This document shows positions 1 to 11,790 of a stretch of 64,000 nucleotides of DNA, piece after piece. This DNA comes from Diospyros lotus (taxonomy: Eukaryota; Streptophyta; Magnoliopsida; Ericales; Ebenaceae). The position numbers were made by a program, and so were the translations under genes. How positions within the stretch are numbered: position 1 is the first letter of the stretch; every line of letters starts with the position of its first letter. The stretch is taken from positions 16,587,310 through 16,651,309 of the forward strand of contig NC_068352.1 in the NCBI RefSeq assembly GCF_014633365.1, written 5' to 3'. Below the pieces are notes generated by a model. The model was given only the letters and a program-made list of their open reading frames with translations. It had not been told where the DNA came from and did no database searches.

Positions 1-455
1 AATAGTCAATCCTAAAACACCACGTGACCTTGTCCAAACAAGTAATGAGGACTAGTAAGGAACCTATGTGTGGCACGATCTTTATGAGCTAACCTAAGCG
101 CCACCTATAAGGCATCTAGACTTGCCACGTGACAAGATTTGGTACCTCGGTGATTAATGAGCATGGTTCAATTGGCATGACTTGAGTCCTTGACACCACA
201 TCTAGACCATGCTCAGGTCATATCCTAGATAAGGTATTTAGTTGAAATTAAGCTTGGACCATCTTTATGCAGGCTATAAAAGCCCTTTATTCTCCAGTGA
301 CAGGTAAGCATTATTATCTCCTGCGTGTTACTTTGCTCACTCTCATGTTGCGAAGTGTAGCTTGACCATCAAAGTTTACCAAAAGGGACCAAAGGCCTGA
401 CCTTGCAAGAGATTGGTAATTTTTTTTTATCTTAGTCACATTTCTTGCTCAAGCT
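1..455 (+). mobile_element. Partial LTR and leader of a Ty3/gypsy (Tat-like) relic
   Basis: This stretch lies immediately upstream of a gypsy gag relic on the same strand. A clear TATA box (TATAAAAG, 275-282) is followed by transcript-leader-like sequence ending about 20 bases before the first gag ATG at 456. The 5' end of the LTR is outside the window, so length and target duplication cannot be judged. That it is an LTR is inferred from the TATA box and its position in front of gag; no second LTR copy is visible. Confidence 0.5.
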
Positions 456-1775
456 AGTATGCCTCCGCGCCAAGACAATTAGCTAAGGACACTCTTGGAT
501 CCCAATCCCATGATAGTAGAGCAATTGGCCAACTTGGAAATGCAAATCCATGCATGCTTTAACCTAGATGCTCAGTATGTTCATTATCAGCTAGTAACAA
601 TAGCAGGAAGGACACATCTATCTATTACATTGAACACAAGAACAAGCTAGAACATGAGCGTCAATAAGAGTCAGAGCCATCTATGCACCCATCCCGCAAT
701 GAACATGCATCAAAGTAGGAGAAGCAAAAGAAACTAGAGACCTTAGGCCATTCCAGTCATTATTAGTAGAGGAATCATAGAATCGAGCAAGATAAATGCT
801 TCTAAGTCTTAGAAGATGAGATATGGGTTTTAAAGAAACGCCACACAAAGCCTTCAGTTTGAAGCTCAAATCAGGCCTTAAGTCAGTAAATTATGAATTG
901 AGATCTCACCCGAGAAGTTTCATATATCTTCAATTAAGCCATATAATAGCACAACTAACTTGACTGACTACATTGACTTGTTCTCCTCCCACATGATGGA
1001 ACAGGTAGTCTCTAATAAGATATTGTTTTGAGCTTTCTCAACCACCCTAGAAGAAAATGCAAGTATGGTATTCAAGCCTATTGGATGGGTCCACCGATTG
1101 TTTTGATCAACTAAAAAAGAGTTTCTTGGCACACTTTGCCTCATATCAAAGACACCTCCAAGCTTCTATCATGCTCATTAATGTTTGGCAAGCCCCCAAT
1201 GAGTCTATAAAGGACTACCTAGCTTGTTTCAACATGGAAGCCATGGGCATACATGGTTTGGACTAGGGTATAACCATAACAACCTTTTATAATGGGCTAA
1301 AACCATGCCCATTTTCCTTCTCATTGGTTAAAAATCCCCCACAGTCTTTCTCAAAAATTCTAACCCGAGCCCAAAAATGTATAAATGTAGATGACTTATA
1401 CCAAACAAAATAGGCTAAGAAGCTCGAGAGAAAGGAAAAGAAGAAGAATGCCCAGGAAGTTAAGCCCGAATATCACCTTGCTTAACTCATGATTGGTTGG
1501 GTCCCCTAGTAGGGTAGAGGAGTCCACCCTACTATACCCCTTAGTCAAGCCTTGGTCGGCGATCCTAATAAATTTCCAGCACAAGGATATGGTGCAATGG
1601 CCAAACAAGATAAAGGCATCACCGAGTAAGTGAAATCGAGACAAATACTGTTATTTCCACCATGACCACTACCATGATGCAAATAAGTGCATGCAGCTAA
1701 AAGAGACGATCCAAGACTTGATTAATTAGGGGTTTCTTAAAAAGTATGACACCAGAGGATACTCTGACAGAACCC
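456..1775 (+). pseudogene. Decayed gag of a Tat-type Ty3/gypsy retrotransposon
   Basis: Translation in shifting frames gives a recognisable gag. It starts MPPRQ, has a middle part around 940-1300 with the gag core (WYSSLLDGS, LKKSFLAHFASYQRH, ESIKDYLACFNMEAM) and a zinc-knuckle-like motif near 1645-1720 ([15 protein letters not shown]) followed by [10 protein letters not shown]. The core closely parallels the gag at 28550-28870 on the other strand (WYSSLAHRS, LRNKFLAHFAPLRRH), so both belong to one broad lineage. Several stops and frameshifts make it non-functional. Protease and polymerase are missing: the copia relic begins about 1815. Gag proteins package element RNA into virus-like particles in the cytoplasm. 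Confidence 0.75.
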
Positions 1776-1814
1776 TAGATATCAAAATGGACATAATCCA
1801 GTCTACCTTTTGTA

Positions 1815-2226
1815 TTGTGAATTTATTTATTAAATTTAATTTGTTTTTGCTTATCAAAGACGCAATACTCACAGAACTCTAGTTTTCTAGTACTCTGCCC
1901 TTCAAAAAGTCATCTTTTGCTTAATTTAATCATGCCTATTTTGCTCATATGTCCAAGATGCATATGCCACAACTGTGTAATATTAGTATCAGATAAAGAA
2001 GAAGTAAAAACAATAGCATCATCTGTAATAGTAGAACATTGTGGAACATAAAATCTATTGTACTATTTTTTACCTTTCATCACAATAAGAACACCTTTAC
2101 TGATCTTAATAACTTCACTTTCACCAATTAACTTGTACCCATTTAAATCAAGAGTACTCAATAAAATAAGATTTCTTTTAAGATCAGGAACATGTTTAAC
2201 ATCAATTAACGTTCTAATAGTCCCAT
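1815..2226 (-). pseudogene. Ty1/copia pol fragment (GAG-pre-integrase and integrase zinc finger)
   Basis: The minus strand reads DGTIRTLIDVKHVPDLKRNL, then later LWHMHLGHMSKIGMIKLSKR and CEYCVFDKQK. This is the conserved stretch between protease and integrase of copia elements, including the HxxH..CxxC zinc finger that opens integrase. There are two in-frame stops and the sequence ends soon after the zinc finger, so integrase core, RT and RNase H are gone. It joins in frame to the relic ending at 3974 (GIRTIKIKMF then DGTIRTL) if the 2232-3968 insertion is removed, which shows the two pieces were one element. Confidence 0.82.
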
Positions 2227-2231
2227 CAAAC

Positions 2232-3968
2232 TATTAGTGTTGTGTGCCCTAATGCTAGATTTAGATGACATCTAGTGGACTTGTTTTATGCATTCATTGT
2301 ATCTTTGTATAAATTAATAAAATGTAAAGTTTTCTTCATTCATATTTTCTCCAATCAATTATATGAATGAGTCCCAAGATCTTTTATGTGAAAATCTTAT
2401 TCTCAAGGTGTTGAGAGTGTGTAACAGGATTCTCTAGTAACAAAACTTCTTAAACTATTCCTAGTCCTTAAATTCTTTGGATTGGGACTCCGATTAATCG
2501 AATATGGACTAGTACATGGGTTATTATTATCTCGTTTGGTATAGGGATACCGATGGAAGGGTGGTGTGTCATGCATTAGATGACATGAGATGTTGCTAGT
2601 AGACCTATGGAAGGTTATTGGGGAACGATCAGTCGAATGTGATGTCGATGACTGACCACATGGCATGGTAGATAACGGTCGAGTCATCAAGTTTCGATGG
2701 TGTGTCGATTTTTAGACTTGAACGGCACGATTGTTTTGTGTATTAGTGTACGTGATTTGCTAATGAATCAAACCATCCAATTGGAATGTGGAAACGTTTA
2801 TCTATGTGGTTCCATATTGTTGGTATATGGAGACAGGTGTTGGGAATAGGATTCGTCACTCTCGTCAGTATTTGATGGGGTGAATGTTCTATGTGATTTA
2901 CTATCAATGTGATGGGACATGTCATGGCCAAGGCAGCAAATTGAAAGTCAAGAAAGGTGTTTCCTAAGGTGTTATCTAGTCACATTAATAAGGTTTGACA
3001 CATAGTTACTTAGTTTGTGAGTTTATCGTTTCATGACTCTCACTAAGTCGGGACGTTAAGTGATGGAAGGATTATAACACATAGTAATCATCAGCCGTAA
3101 TATGTTCACTTGAAGTGAGACTTTACTGCCACCTATACTGTCCTAAATTGCTGCTAGGTGCTATTCAAGAACTCTCGAAACGTCATTAGAATTTGAAAAA
3201 GTTTTGGTGATGGGTCAAGGGGATAACCGATATCGAAAGGGGTTTTGATATTATTTGATTACCAGCAGATAGTGAATCTAGAAATTCATATACCATATAG
3301 TGTTGCATTTGGTATCGACATCATGTACCCAAAATATCTCTGGAAGTGATTAGTCAAAAGTTAACCCTTGGCCCACCAGCTACCAATAATTGTAATTTAA
3401 TTATGGAACAACTGATAGGGGTGCCAGCGAATTTCAATTGCAATTGAAATTGGAGGAGATAGAGAGAATGATTTAGAGAAAGCGAGAGAAAAGATAATTA
3501 TTTAAAAGAAGCATAAGCCTTCTACATCAATTTAAATTTCTCTTCTTCTCTCGGACCGCCTTTTCTTATTCCTCTGTTTCCTCTGTAATTTTAGCTGTTA
3601 CCATAAATTATATGTGTGAAGGTCACGTGTATAATTTTGAGATGTGGGTACTGGTGATATGGGGAACCTCTATGTCTAGCATAGGAAGAGATGACTGGAA
3701 TGATACCAGACTGCATACTAGATGTGGACAGACTAAGACCATGCATCACATCTTGAGGTGAAATCGGTCTAAGTACAAAAATAGTTTCTGTACTCCGTCG
3801 TGGCATTGGACAATGGGTACACATTTATTTATATTCAATTGTTGAATATGTGTATTGCTTAAATACCTAAACTAGTGTATGGTGTGTATATTATATTCCG
3901 TTACGGGTATCTGATACATGGTATAAATTTTATTTTTACCCGTACTACCGTACACGTGATTCCCTTCA
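2232..3968. mobile_element. 1.74 kb insertion, probable solo LTR, with 5-bp target duplication
   Basis: This block interrupts copia coding sequence exactly. The pentamer CAAAC stands on both sides (2227-2231 and 3969-3973) and deleting one copy plus the block restores the copia reading frame. The block begins TATTAGTGTTG and ends CCCTTCA. The final CA fits an LTR; the start would be TG with one substitution. There are no terminal inverted repeats and no coding capacity. A single LTR left by unequal recombination is the best reading; a non-coding LARD-like element cannot be excluded. Orientation is not determined. Confidence 0.65.
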
Positions 3969-3973
3969 CAAAC

Positions 3974-4943
3974 ATCTTAATTTTAATTGTTCTAATGCCA
4001 GCAATTTTACAAGAATAATTATTTCTCATCAACACATAACGAGAAGTCAAAGTTGTATATGTTAAAAATCAATCCCTATTAAGAGACATATGAAACGTGC
4101 ATGCTATGATAAGGATCCAATCTTCATTAGGTTTGGTAATCTCATTAGTTATCACCATAAGTTCTCCATCACTACTGTTATTTTCAACAACATTTGGTTG
4201 TTTTCCTTTCTAGTCATATTCCTATTTTTTAAGTTTATTCTATAGTTTATAACACTCCTTGATGTCTCCATTTTTCTTACAATAATTATTAAATTTTGTC
4301 TTTATTTCTAGACTTAGATCTACCTTTTCCTTTACCACTAGAATTTGTATCATGTGTTCTCTCTTTAATCAATAGACCATTTCCCTAATTTTTAGAATTT
4401 TCCAATAATTGCTTATCAATTTTCTCTTTCGAGAACAAAACATCATAAACTTCATCTAAAGTGAGAGTGTCAAGGCTCTATAGAATGGTTTCTCTAAAAG
4501 TTGAATACGACACTAGTAGAGAACATAATAAAATTAAACTCATATCCTCATCATCATATTTAACCTCCATGCTTTCCAAATTGAAAAAAAAAAAAAAATC
4601 CTTAAAAGTTGTTAAATGGATTTCAATCGACATACTTTCTACCATTTGATGAGAATATAACCTTTGTTTGAGATGCAACTTGTTGGTTAAAATTTTCGTC
4701 ATACACAGTTGTTCCAGTTTCAACCATAGAGTAACTGTAACAGTTGATAAATGTAGATGTATCTAAGATAAGGTCTTACAATCCTTACGCTATTTTTCTT
4801 TAGTACTCCATGACTGTGACATGAAAACCTAGAAGTGTATCATCTAAATTCATCTGTGCCAAAATTGCACGTATCTTAACCTATTATAGCGAAAATCTAA
4901 TATTCCTATCCAATAATGGAATATCATACTCGAAATTGGCCAT
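3974..4943 (-). pseudogene. Ty1/copia gag relic
   Basis: The minus strand starts at an ATG (4943) with MANFEYDIPLLDRN, continues with a degenerate UBN2-type gag (ILAQMNLDDTLLGF), then TLDEVYDVLFSKEKIDKQLLENS, SSGKGKGRSKSRNKDK and a damaged zinc-knuckle region, and ends in GIRTIKIKMF at the edge of the inserted block. This is the usual gag order of plant copia elements. Many stops and frameshifts show an old copy. It is the 5' part of the element whose pol fragment lies at 1815-2226. Confidence 0.75.
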
Positions 4944-5390
4944 TACGAAAGAATAAATAACCCCAAATAATATCAAATGATCAATAAATAAAAGCCTAAC
5001 ATAAAACCAACAAGAATATTAGATCTAGGTAGCAAATCTGGGTAAAAAATAAATTTGGATTTATCGGATCTAGGCTGATGGATCTGGAAGGTTGGATCTA
5101 GTTTGATGGGTCAGATCTAGGCTGGCTAGATCTGAAGCAGGTCAAACTTGGTAGGTCAGGTTGGACTAGATCGAGGCAAGATCTAGGTTGGCTGAAATAG
5201 CCAACAATGGCGAAAGTATAAAGGGTCGACGGTGGAAGACTCGACAGTGATCAATGGTGATGTAGGCGATGATGGCTAAAGTAGCTTGAAATGAAAATTC
5301 TAATTCTAGCGATGAAGAAGAGCAAGATTTGTTAGATTTAATGATGGTTAGATACTCAATGGGGGAGACAGAGAGAGAGAAAGAGAGAGA
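4944..5390. other. Spacer with repeated GATCTAGG-type words; possible copia leader
   Basis: There is no coding sequence. Between about 5025 and 5190 the words GATCTAGG, GATCTGG and GGTTGGATCTAG recur many times, giving an irregular short-period repeat. It lies just upstream (on the minus strand) of the copia gag start, where a leader would be expected, but no tRNA-Met primer-binding site is found. A purine-rich GAGA tract ends the stretch at 5369-5389. Confidence 0.35.
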
Positions 5391-5397
5391 TCATTAG

Positions 5398-6650
5398 TTG
5401 AGTGAAACTTCTATGCTTTGGGGCAAGAGATACATACTCGAAGTCTTATTAGGCAATCCTACAAGATGCTATGAAGAATTTTGCATGAGACACCATGTAT
5501 TTAGAAACTTATGTAATAGATTAAAAATGAAAAATTTGTTGCAAGATTCTAGATATGTAAGTGTAGAAGAAATGGTGGCTATGAGATTAGCAATTTTGTG
5601 TCATGGAACTACACAGAGTTGTAACTGAAAGGTTTCAACATTCACTTGCTACGTTACATAAATGGTGTAAAAATGTGATAACATCATTTGTATCTTTAGC
5701 AACTGATTTGATTAAGCATGTTAATAGAGGTGCTGTTTAATTAGAAATTTAAAGCAATCCAAAGTGGTTTCCATACTTTGAGGTATGAAGTTTTATACTC
5801 CAAATTATATTATATGGACTACTGTATTCTTTCCTAGATATGTTGTTATCTAACACAAAATTAGTTGTTTCAAAAATGAAGATGGCACCCATGTAGCAGC
5901 ATGGGCTTCATCATTGAAACGTAAAACTTTTAGTGGTAGAAAAGTATCATTGGTGACAAAATGTTATGGTCGTTTGTTCTTATCATATGATGTTTACTTT
6001 TGTATACGCTAGATGGGAAGGGATTACTAATGATAACTGACTATTTTTAGATGCTCAATCAAGACAAGGAAATAATTTCCCATTTCCCATTGATTGTAAG
6101 TGTTAATAGCATTTAATATTAGTTGGTGTTTGTTTTTTTTTTTTTCCTACAAAATTTGACACTGATATTACATATTTATTTTATAAGTTATTATTGTATC
6201 ATTGATTTAGGTTATCCAAATATTCTATGATTTTTATCTCCATATCTCGGTAAGAGATACTATTTAGATGATTTTCAAGGTCGAGGAAGACCCCATGAAA
6301 AAAAATGAAATTATTAACTACTGGCGTTCATCTCTATGTAATGTTATTGAGAGCCTTTGGTGTGTTAAAAGCTCGATTTCACATTTTAAAGTCAATATTG
6401 AACTACCCTTTTAAGGCAACAAAAATTGATTCCTATTGCATGTTGCACTTCATAATTTTATTGGGCAAGAAGATAGAGTTAACAATTTATTTACACACTT
6501 TATAGAAGAGAAGGTTTGGAGATATCTAATGAGATGATCCATGAAGTAGTGCAACTAGGTTTTTCGATAGATATGTCTCAACAACAACGAGTATTCTAAA
6601 AAATGCCATTGCAGAACAATTATGGAATGATTACAACAATTGCTAAAGTT
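5398..6650 (+). pseudogene. PIF/Harbinger (HARBI1/ALP1-like) transposase pseudogene
   Basis: The fragments follow the order of plant PIF/Harbinger nucleases. The N-terminal domain reads LLGNPTRCYEEFCMRHHVFRNLC and VSVEEMVAMRLAI. Then come the first catalytic-Asp region in degraded form (NEDGTHVAAWA, SGRKVSLVTK), LDAQSRQGNNFPFP, the second Asp region (IIDLGYPN, FLSPYLGKRYYLDDFQGRG) and the C-terminal part (SLCNVIES, then GVLKARFHILKSILNYPFKATK). The tail SQQQRVF..NYG matches the family end. At least four frameshifts or stops make it inactive. No convincing terminal inverted repeats or 3-bp target duplications were found, so the element ends are unknown. Confidence 0.85.
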
Positions 6651-6861
6651 ATTATTAGTTTGCAAGGTTATTTTCAATGTTAGTATAATTTTAGTGTGTT
6701 GTTTTGATAAAAATTGGTTTGCACTTGACAATTATCCTTGTATGATTTTGTTAATGGTGAACATTATGTCATCATATGTTTTATCAATTTTTTTTTTAAC
6801 TTAGTTTGTTCTGTATTGATAATTGATTTTGTGAAAAGCACCCAATTCATAAAGAATCATG

Positions 6862-7040
6862 CTATATGTACATCATTTTTGTACATCTTGGACTACACAA
6901 TAGGTATTATGACCAAAATACCTTGCGTCTCTCCATGCGCTTCATGTGCCTCTATGCGCCTCATGAGAGATATTTTTGTCATTGGTATACCTTTGTATAG
7001 CCCAAGGTGTATACAAAGGTGTACCAATAGTATTATTCAT
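6862..7040. repeat. Short dispersed hairpin-bearing repeat, copy 1
   Basis: This stretch of about 180 bp is clearly related to 13370-13545. Both start with a small palindrome (ATGTACA, 7-base spacer, TGTACAT), share GACCAAAATACC-like and CGCCTCATGAG-like words in the same order, and end before GTATTATTC. This copy has a second inverted repeat near its 3' end (TATACCTTTGTATA against GTATACAAAGGTGTA). Size and hairpin ends suggest a MITE-like element, but no target duplication was recognised. Confidence 0.6.
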
Positions 7041-7596
7041 TTATAAAAGAACACAATCAAACCTTGCCATAATGTTTTAAATAGGCAATTTTGAACTAAT
7101 TAGAGTTATTATTTATTTAATAAAAATGTAATAAAAGTTTTGAAAAATGGACAAAAAAATAAAAGTTAAGAATAAATCAATGTTAGTTTATTTTCTGAAA
7201 ACTAAAACTGGTTTCATATTTAACACAAATGAACGTATTTTCTAATTTGTTTTCTAATTTTCTATAGAGAAAAAAGCACAAAAATAGGAGATATAAAATA
7301 AAAAATGTTTTTCACAAGTAAATAGCCTTAGTTCTCTTAGAAAAGAAGTTAATTTCAAACACTTTTTATGTTTGTTGAAATTAAAAGAGTGTTCAATACA
7401 AACCGAACTTTACTACATACAATTTGTCAGTTAACTCAATCACGTATTAATATTGTAATCAGAGTTAAATTGAATATTTCTCAAGCCAATAAAAATAATT
7501 TATCGGGTTATTTGTATATAAAGGATCAAAATGGATCACGATCACAAAGAATATGAACTTTACAATGGATGATCAATCTCTAATTGTGTTGTGGCT
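7041..7596. other. AT-rich spacer downstream of the P450 gene
   Basis: This is strongly AT-rich DNA with no reading frame resembling a known protein. It includes the 3' flank and presumably the polyadenylation region of the P450 gene (transcribed leftward), but no signal could be fixed with confidence. Confidence 0.5.
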
Positions 7597-9574
7597 TTAC
7601 AACAACTTGGGGGAGATGTTAATGGGCATTCCATGGCAAGGAAAGGGAAGGGGATCCATGGTGATTGCCTCGTCTGGGTATTGCAGCGACCATTCGTAGC
7701 TGGTCACAACGTAGTGAACGAAGATGAGCATGTTCAGCTTCGCCAGTTGCGATCCCGCGCATGCCCTCGCGCCTCCCCCGAACGGCACGTAAACATACGG
7801 CTCCATCGCTTCCTCGAACCGGCTCGGATCAAAAGTCGTTGGATTTGGGAAATACTCCCAATTGTAATGCGTCCCATATGCGGTCCATAGCACCTGCATG
7901 GAATCGCGTCAATTTTTTACACGCAGAACAACAACACGTTAAGCTAGAGGTTATTTATCATTTATATTTGTAATTTTATCTTCCATAAGATACCTTCCAT
8001 CCTTTGGGAATTATGAAACCCTCAAATTCGATGTCAGTGATTGCTTTTCTAAAAGAGCCGAATATGGGGGGGAACAGCCGCATGCTCTCTCGTGCCACCT
8101 GCCATGTATACTTCATCTTCTTGATGTCCTCCAGCGTTAGGTTCGGATCACCATCTCTTCTGTTTTTAAGTATCTCTGCATGCTCTGTCAAAGAATCACT
8201 AGGCTAGCTGTGAGTGTGTGATTAAGAATTGAAGAAGAATGAGAGTTGACGTGCAATGTTAGATTTTGAGAATGTAATTAGGCTGGCAATTTAAGTGGCA
8301 CATTTGGGTTTGACATGTTTATAGAAAGGTTTTAATATCAAATCTCTCCATCACCATTCACTCTCCCCTTCTCCACACAAATGTTCCTTGAAATCTAAAT
8401 CAATAAGATAAAATAATAACCAAAAAACCGCTATTTTGGTTTAACAATCATAGTTTGTTAAAAACAAAACAGGAATTTTAGTCATTTTAACCTGTCCAAC
8501 AATTATTATCATTGTCTTAAATGAAAAGGACCCCAATCCATATCACCCTCTATCGTAATTCAAATGAAAAAGCCAGCTAGCTATAGTACCTTGAAGGAGA
8601 AGAGAGAAACAATGAGGGTGCAAAGCCAGCATCCTGAAAGTCATGGCAATGGCGAAAGAAGTAGTGTCATGAGCCGCAAACACCAGCAACACCACATTAT
8701 CCACCACCTCCTCTTCACTAATCTCCCCCTTGATCATCCCAGCCACCAGCCGCCCCACCAAATTCCCACCACCGCCACAGCCGCCTTCTTCCTCCCTTCC
8801 ACAGCCCTTCTCCTCCATCTCCTTCCTCTTCTCCCTTATCACCTCCACCAGCTTCCTCCCAATCTCCTTCCTCGCCCTCTTCGCCCTCCAAAACTTCGAC
8901 CCCGGAAACCCCACCGGGGCTGCAAAAACCCCTTCCAAAACCCTCTCGAACGTCTCCAAACTCTCCGGCTCCACCTTTATCCCCAACAAGCACTCAAACA
9001 CAACTGTAAATGTCAGTATCTTGGCTGTGCAGAATAGCTTAATATTGCTCCCATTCTTCCAGTATTTATTTAGATGTGATTGAACCGATTCACAGATCTT
9101 TGGGACCATTGTTTCCAGCCCAGCGGAGCTGAGGCTGGCGGCAATGAGCCCGCGAAGGTGGCGGTGAGCATCGCCTTGCTTCTCCATGATGGAGTTCTTG
9201 CCCATGAGCTGAACGGCCGAGGAAGGCCAGGAGCTTACGACCAGCTTGAATTCGTTCGATAGGAAGAAGCGATTGGCGTCGGCGCCGTTTACGACGACAG
9301 TAGGCGATCCGAGGAGCCTCGTTTTGAAGATGTTGCCGTGTTTTGCGGCGCGGGGCTGGATGAAGGACTCGAACAACTGGTTGCTCCTCTGCGCTCGGAA
9401 GAAATCCATGGTTTCGCCAATCCAGAGAAGGCCCATGTTGCCCGGTGGAAGCCTGCAGTTTCTTAGTGATCTGTTCTTGGTTTTTCTCGTCTTGTCCACG
9501 AAGAAGATCGCCATGGCTGTCGCAGCGAAAAGAGAGAAGAAGAGTGCAGCGGCGAAGGTCGTGTCCAGAGCCAT
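7597..9574 (-). CDS. Cytochrome P450, CYP85-clan type, three exons, 490 aa
   Basis: Exons are 9574-8590, 8184-7994 and 7893-7597. All introns are GT..AG and the joins keep frame (LLQ|E at the first, GWK|VLW at the second). Residues 5-26 form a membrane anchor and 43-46 the proline-rich hinge (PPGN). Residues 300-306 are the oxygen-binding I-helix (AAHDTTS), 361-364 the K-helix ExxR (ESMR), 414-418 a PERF-like motif (DPSRF), and 430-439 the haem loop (FGGGARACAG, Cys437). The length is normal for a plant ER P450. The FAAHDTTS motif and the N-terminal third point to the CYP85 clan (CYP716/718-like), whose members oxidise terpenoids or steroids using a P450 reductase. Substrate is unknown and the family number is not assigned. 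A glycine/glutamate-rich loop at 254-270 is unusual but harmless-looking. No damage is visible. Confidence 0.93.
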
Positions 9575-9612
9575 TCGAACGAAAGGATTTAGAGTTTCAG
9601 GGAGCTGGTTTA

Positions 9613-9628
9613 CTGATATTTATGTAGC
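9613..9628 (-). promoter_or_regulatory. Candidate TATA box of the P450 gene
   Basis: On the minus strand ACATAAATATC lies about 45 bases upstream of the P450 start codon at 9574. It is the only TATA-like word close enough, and implies a very short leader. Inferred from position only. Confidence 0.4.
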
Positions 9629-9741
9629 CATGCATGAAGGAAAACCATTGATGGGGAAGAAGAAGAAGGAAGATGGCGAAGAAAGTCAAAACTCACAATT
9701 CCATCACCACACATATAATAATACTTTCGTTTCAACTACAG

Positions 9742-9767
9742 ATATATATATATATATATATATATAT
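9742..9767. repeat. (AT)n microsatellite
   Basis: Thirteen uninterrupted AT units in the P450 upstream region. Confidence 0.9.
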
Positions 9768-10055
9768 TGCGGTCTGTTTTCGTTAATGCTGTTAGTACTG
9801 TTGATATGTTTGGAGATGAGTTAATTTTTGAAATTGAAAAAACAAATTAAATCAATGTAACTATTCTAAATCGTTTTTGTTATTTTATCCATATAGATAT
9901 ATATAAAAAACAAAGTCAACTGATGAAACTTAATTCTTTAGGGTTCCTTAATTTTGATATGAAAATGAGAGGTGATGGCATTGGCATGTGCAGCGAATGT
10001 AAATTATGCGATGCACGACCCTTGAGAACTACGTATCACCATCCTTTATCAGAAG

Positions 10056-10084
10056 TAGAAGAAGAAGAAGAAGAAGAAGAAGAG
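10056..10084. repeat. (GAA)n microsatellite
   Basis: About nine GAA/AAG units in non-coding DNA upstream of the P450 gene. Confidence 0.9.
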
Positions 10085-10261
10085 TACATGTGAAGATGAT
10101 GAAGAGATTCGTTTTGGAGAATTGTGAAATATATATTGAAAAACAAATGGAGTGTCATCCAATTAAGTAAGCATCGTGAATTAATTGTTTCAGTTTATTA
10201 GTAGTAGTAGTAGTATGAATGGATCCCTAGAGATCGATCTGATCTGGTGGCTCTTAGACCC

Positions 10262-10287
10262 ATATATATATATATATATATATATAT
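10262..10287. repeat. (AT)n microsatellite
   Basis: Thirteen uninterrupted AT units in non-coding DNA; the short trinucleotide run (AGT)n lies just upstream near 10199-10214. Confidence 0.9.
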
Positions 10288-10512
10288 GCGTGGAGCTGCA
10301 AGAAAGTGCAGAAAATGGAATCTTCTTTGCCACCCATTCCCATGTATATACTCTACAATTTAGACAATCACTACTTCCACAAGATTTTTTTTGGATTTTT
10401 TATGTAGTGTTTTGAGTTTGTTTAGCAAAGAATAATTTAGACTGAAATGTTTGTTAATACAATAGGATTCCTTTACTTTATCCCGTTCATATCTACAAAT
10501 ATGTGTTAGATG

Positions 10513-11222
10513 TAGAGATGACAATTACAATCGAAATTGTGGAGAATCGAACCAAAATTGAACTGGTCAACGCGGTTAAAAATCGTTTGATTGGGTAATG
10601 GTTTGGTTTGGGAAAAAACTGAACATTGTTTCAATGGGTATGGTTTGATTATGGTTTTCATTAAATTCAAACCAAAATCTGAACCGAATGCGTGGGTAAT
10701 CAAACTAAACCAAACCAAATATACATATATATAATAGATATTTATTTATTTAATATATTATATATAAACATAATATATATATTAACTAATGCATTTTTTT
10801 ATAAGTATTTTAACCAATGTATTACAAATATATAAAATATTTAACATTTATAAAGTAATTAACAAATAAAAATAAAACTTAATTTTAATTTTTTTTTATC
10901 AATCAAATAATTATATTCAAGAATTCTGAAGTTAATTTGTAACTTTATAGAAGAATAATGTAACTTTATTAGAGTTTGTCTTTATTTGTTGTGAAGTTAT
11001 CAATTTTTTTTATAAATGCTATTTGTAAGAGTTTTTCTTTATTTATTGGTATGGATCAAACTAAAAAAACTATGGTTAAAACTAAAATCGAATGGTTTGG
11101 TTATGGAATTTTAACTTTTAAAATCAACAGGTAATGATTTAGTTTTAGTTTTAGTAGTTTAAGTTTGATTTTGTTATGATTTTGGTAAAAATCAAAACTA
11201 AATCCACCCATTCTCAACCCTA
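10513..11222. mobile_element. Non-autonomous hAT-like element, copy 1 (710 bp)
   Basis: The element starts TAGAGATGACAAT and its far end, read on the other strand, is TAGGGTTGAGAAT, an imperfect terminal inverted repeat. Flanking octamers GTTAGATG (10505-10512) and ATTATATG (11223-11230) agree at six of eight positions, as an old 8-bp hAT target duplication might. Subterminal regions are packed with AAACCGAA, CAAACCAAA and TGGTTTGG words in both orientations; the centre is extremely AT-rich. There is no coding capacity. It is homologous end to end to 16316-17051. Confidence 0.65.
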
Positions 11223-11394
11223 ATTATATGCAAAAGTTACTAAAGGACAAAAAAGCTCAAAGCCCAAAAGTATCATTTTGGCCCAAAAAAAAGGGTATAT
11301 CGAAGACTAAACGTTTATCGGACAAGGCCAAAATAATTGGGAGATAATTATAGTTTTTCCAAGATTGTAATCAAACTGTGGGAGACATTTTTTC

Positions 11395-11790
11395 TTTTTT
11401 GGGAGATTTTGAATAAAGGGCAAACAAAATAATCTTAATATTTAAAAATTCTTTCGAAAATTCTATAAAAGAATAAATATTATTTATAAAAATTCTAATT
11501 TTAATAGATCTTGAAATACTAGGGATATTTATCACAAATTTTCATATTTGCATACTTCTCTATAAATTGATGAGTTTTTATTCTAAAAAAGATATCGCTC
11601 TAATATTAATTTTAATATTACACTCAAACTTTACACAAGTTTGAATGTCTGATTTAAGCATCGAAGTCTTCGCGCAAGAATTACCATGTGTTCTATGCTC
11701 ATTCTCTTTCTAAGAGAGTTTGAAGCAACTTGACGATAATATTTTAATAAATAAATTTATTATATTATATTCGAGCTACAAGAATATATA
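11395..11790 (+). repeat. Diverged LTR-like repeat related to the duplicated block
   Basis: The order of words matches that in 14870-15420 and 30780-31220: AAAATTCTATAAAAGAATA, a stretch with TTCTAAT..TAATAGAT, a CTATAAAT box (11551-11558), then CTGATTTAAGCATCGAAGT and a final AACTTGACGATAA. The sequence CTGATTTAAGCATCGAAGT followed by a pyrimidine stretch and TTGACGA resembles the R-U5 end of plant gypsy LTRs. It is probably an old LTR fragment and the most diverged of three copies in the window. Confidence 0.5.

Noticed and set aside
8564..9083. Plus-strand frames of 157 and 117 codons
   Set aside because: They are antisense shadows of P450 exon 1, open because of its GC-rich Gly/Glu segment.
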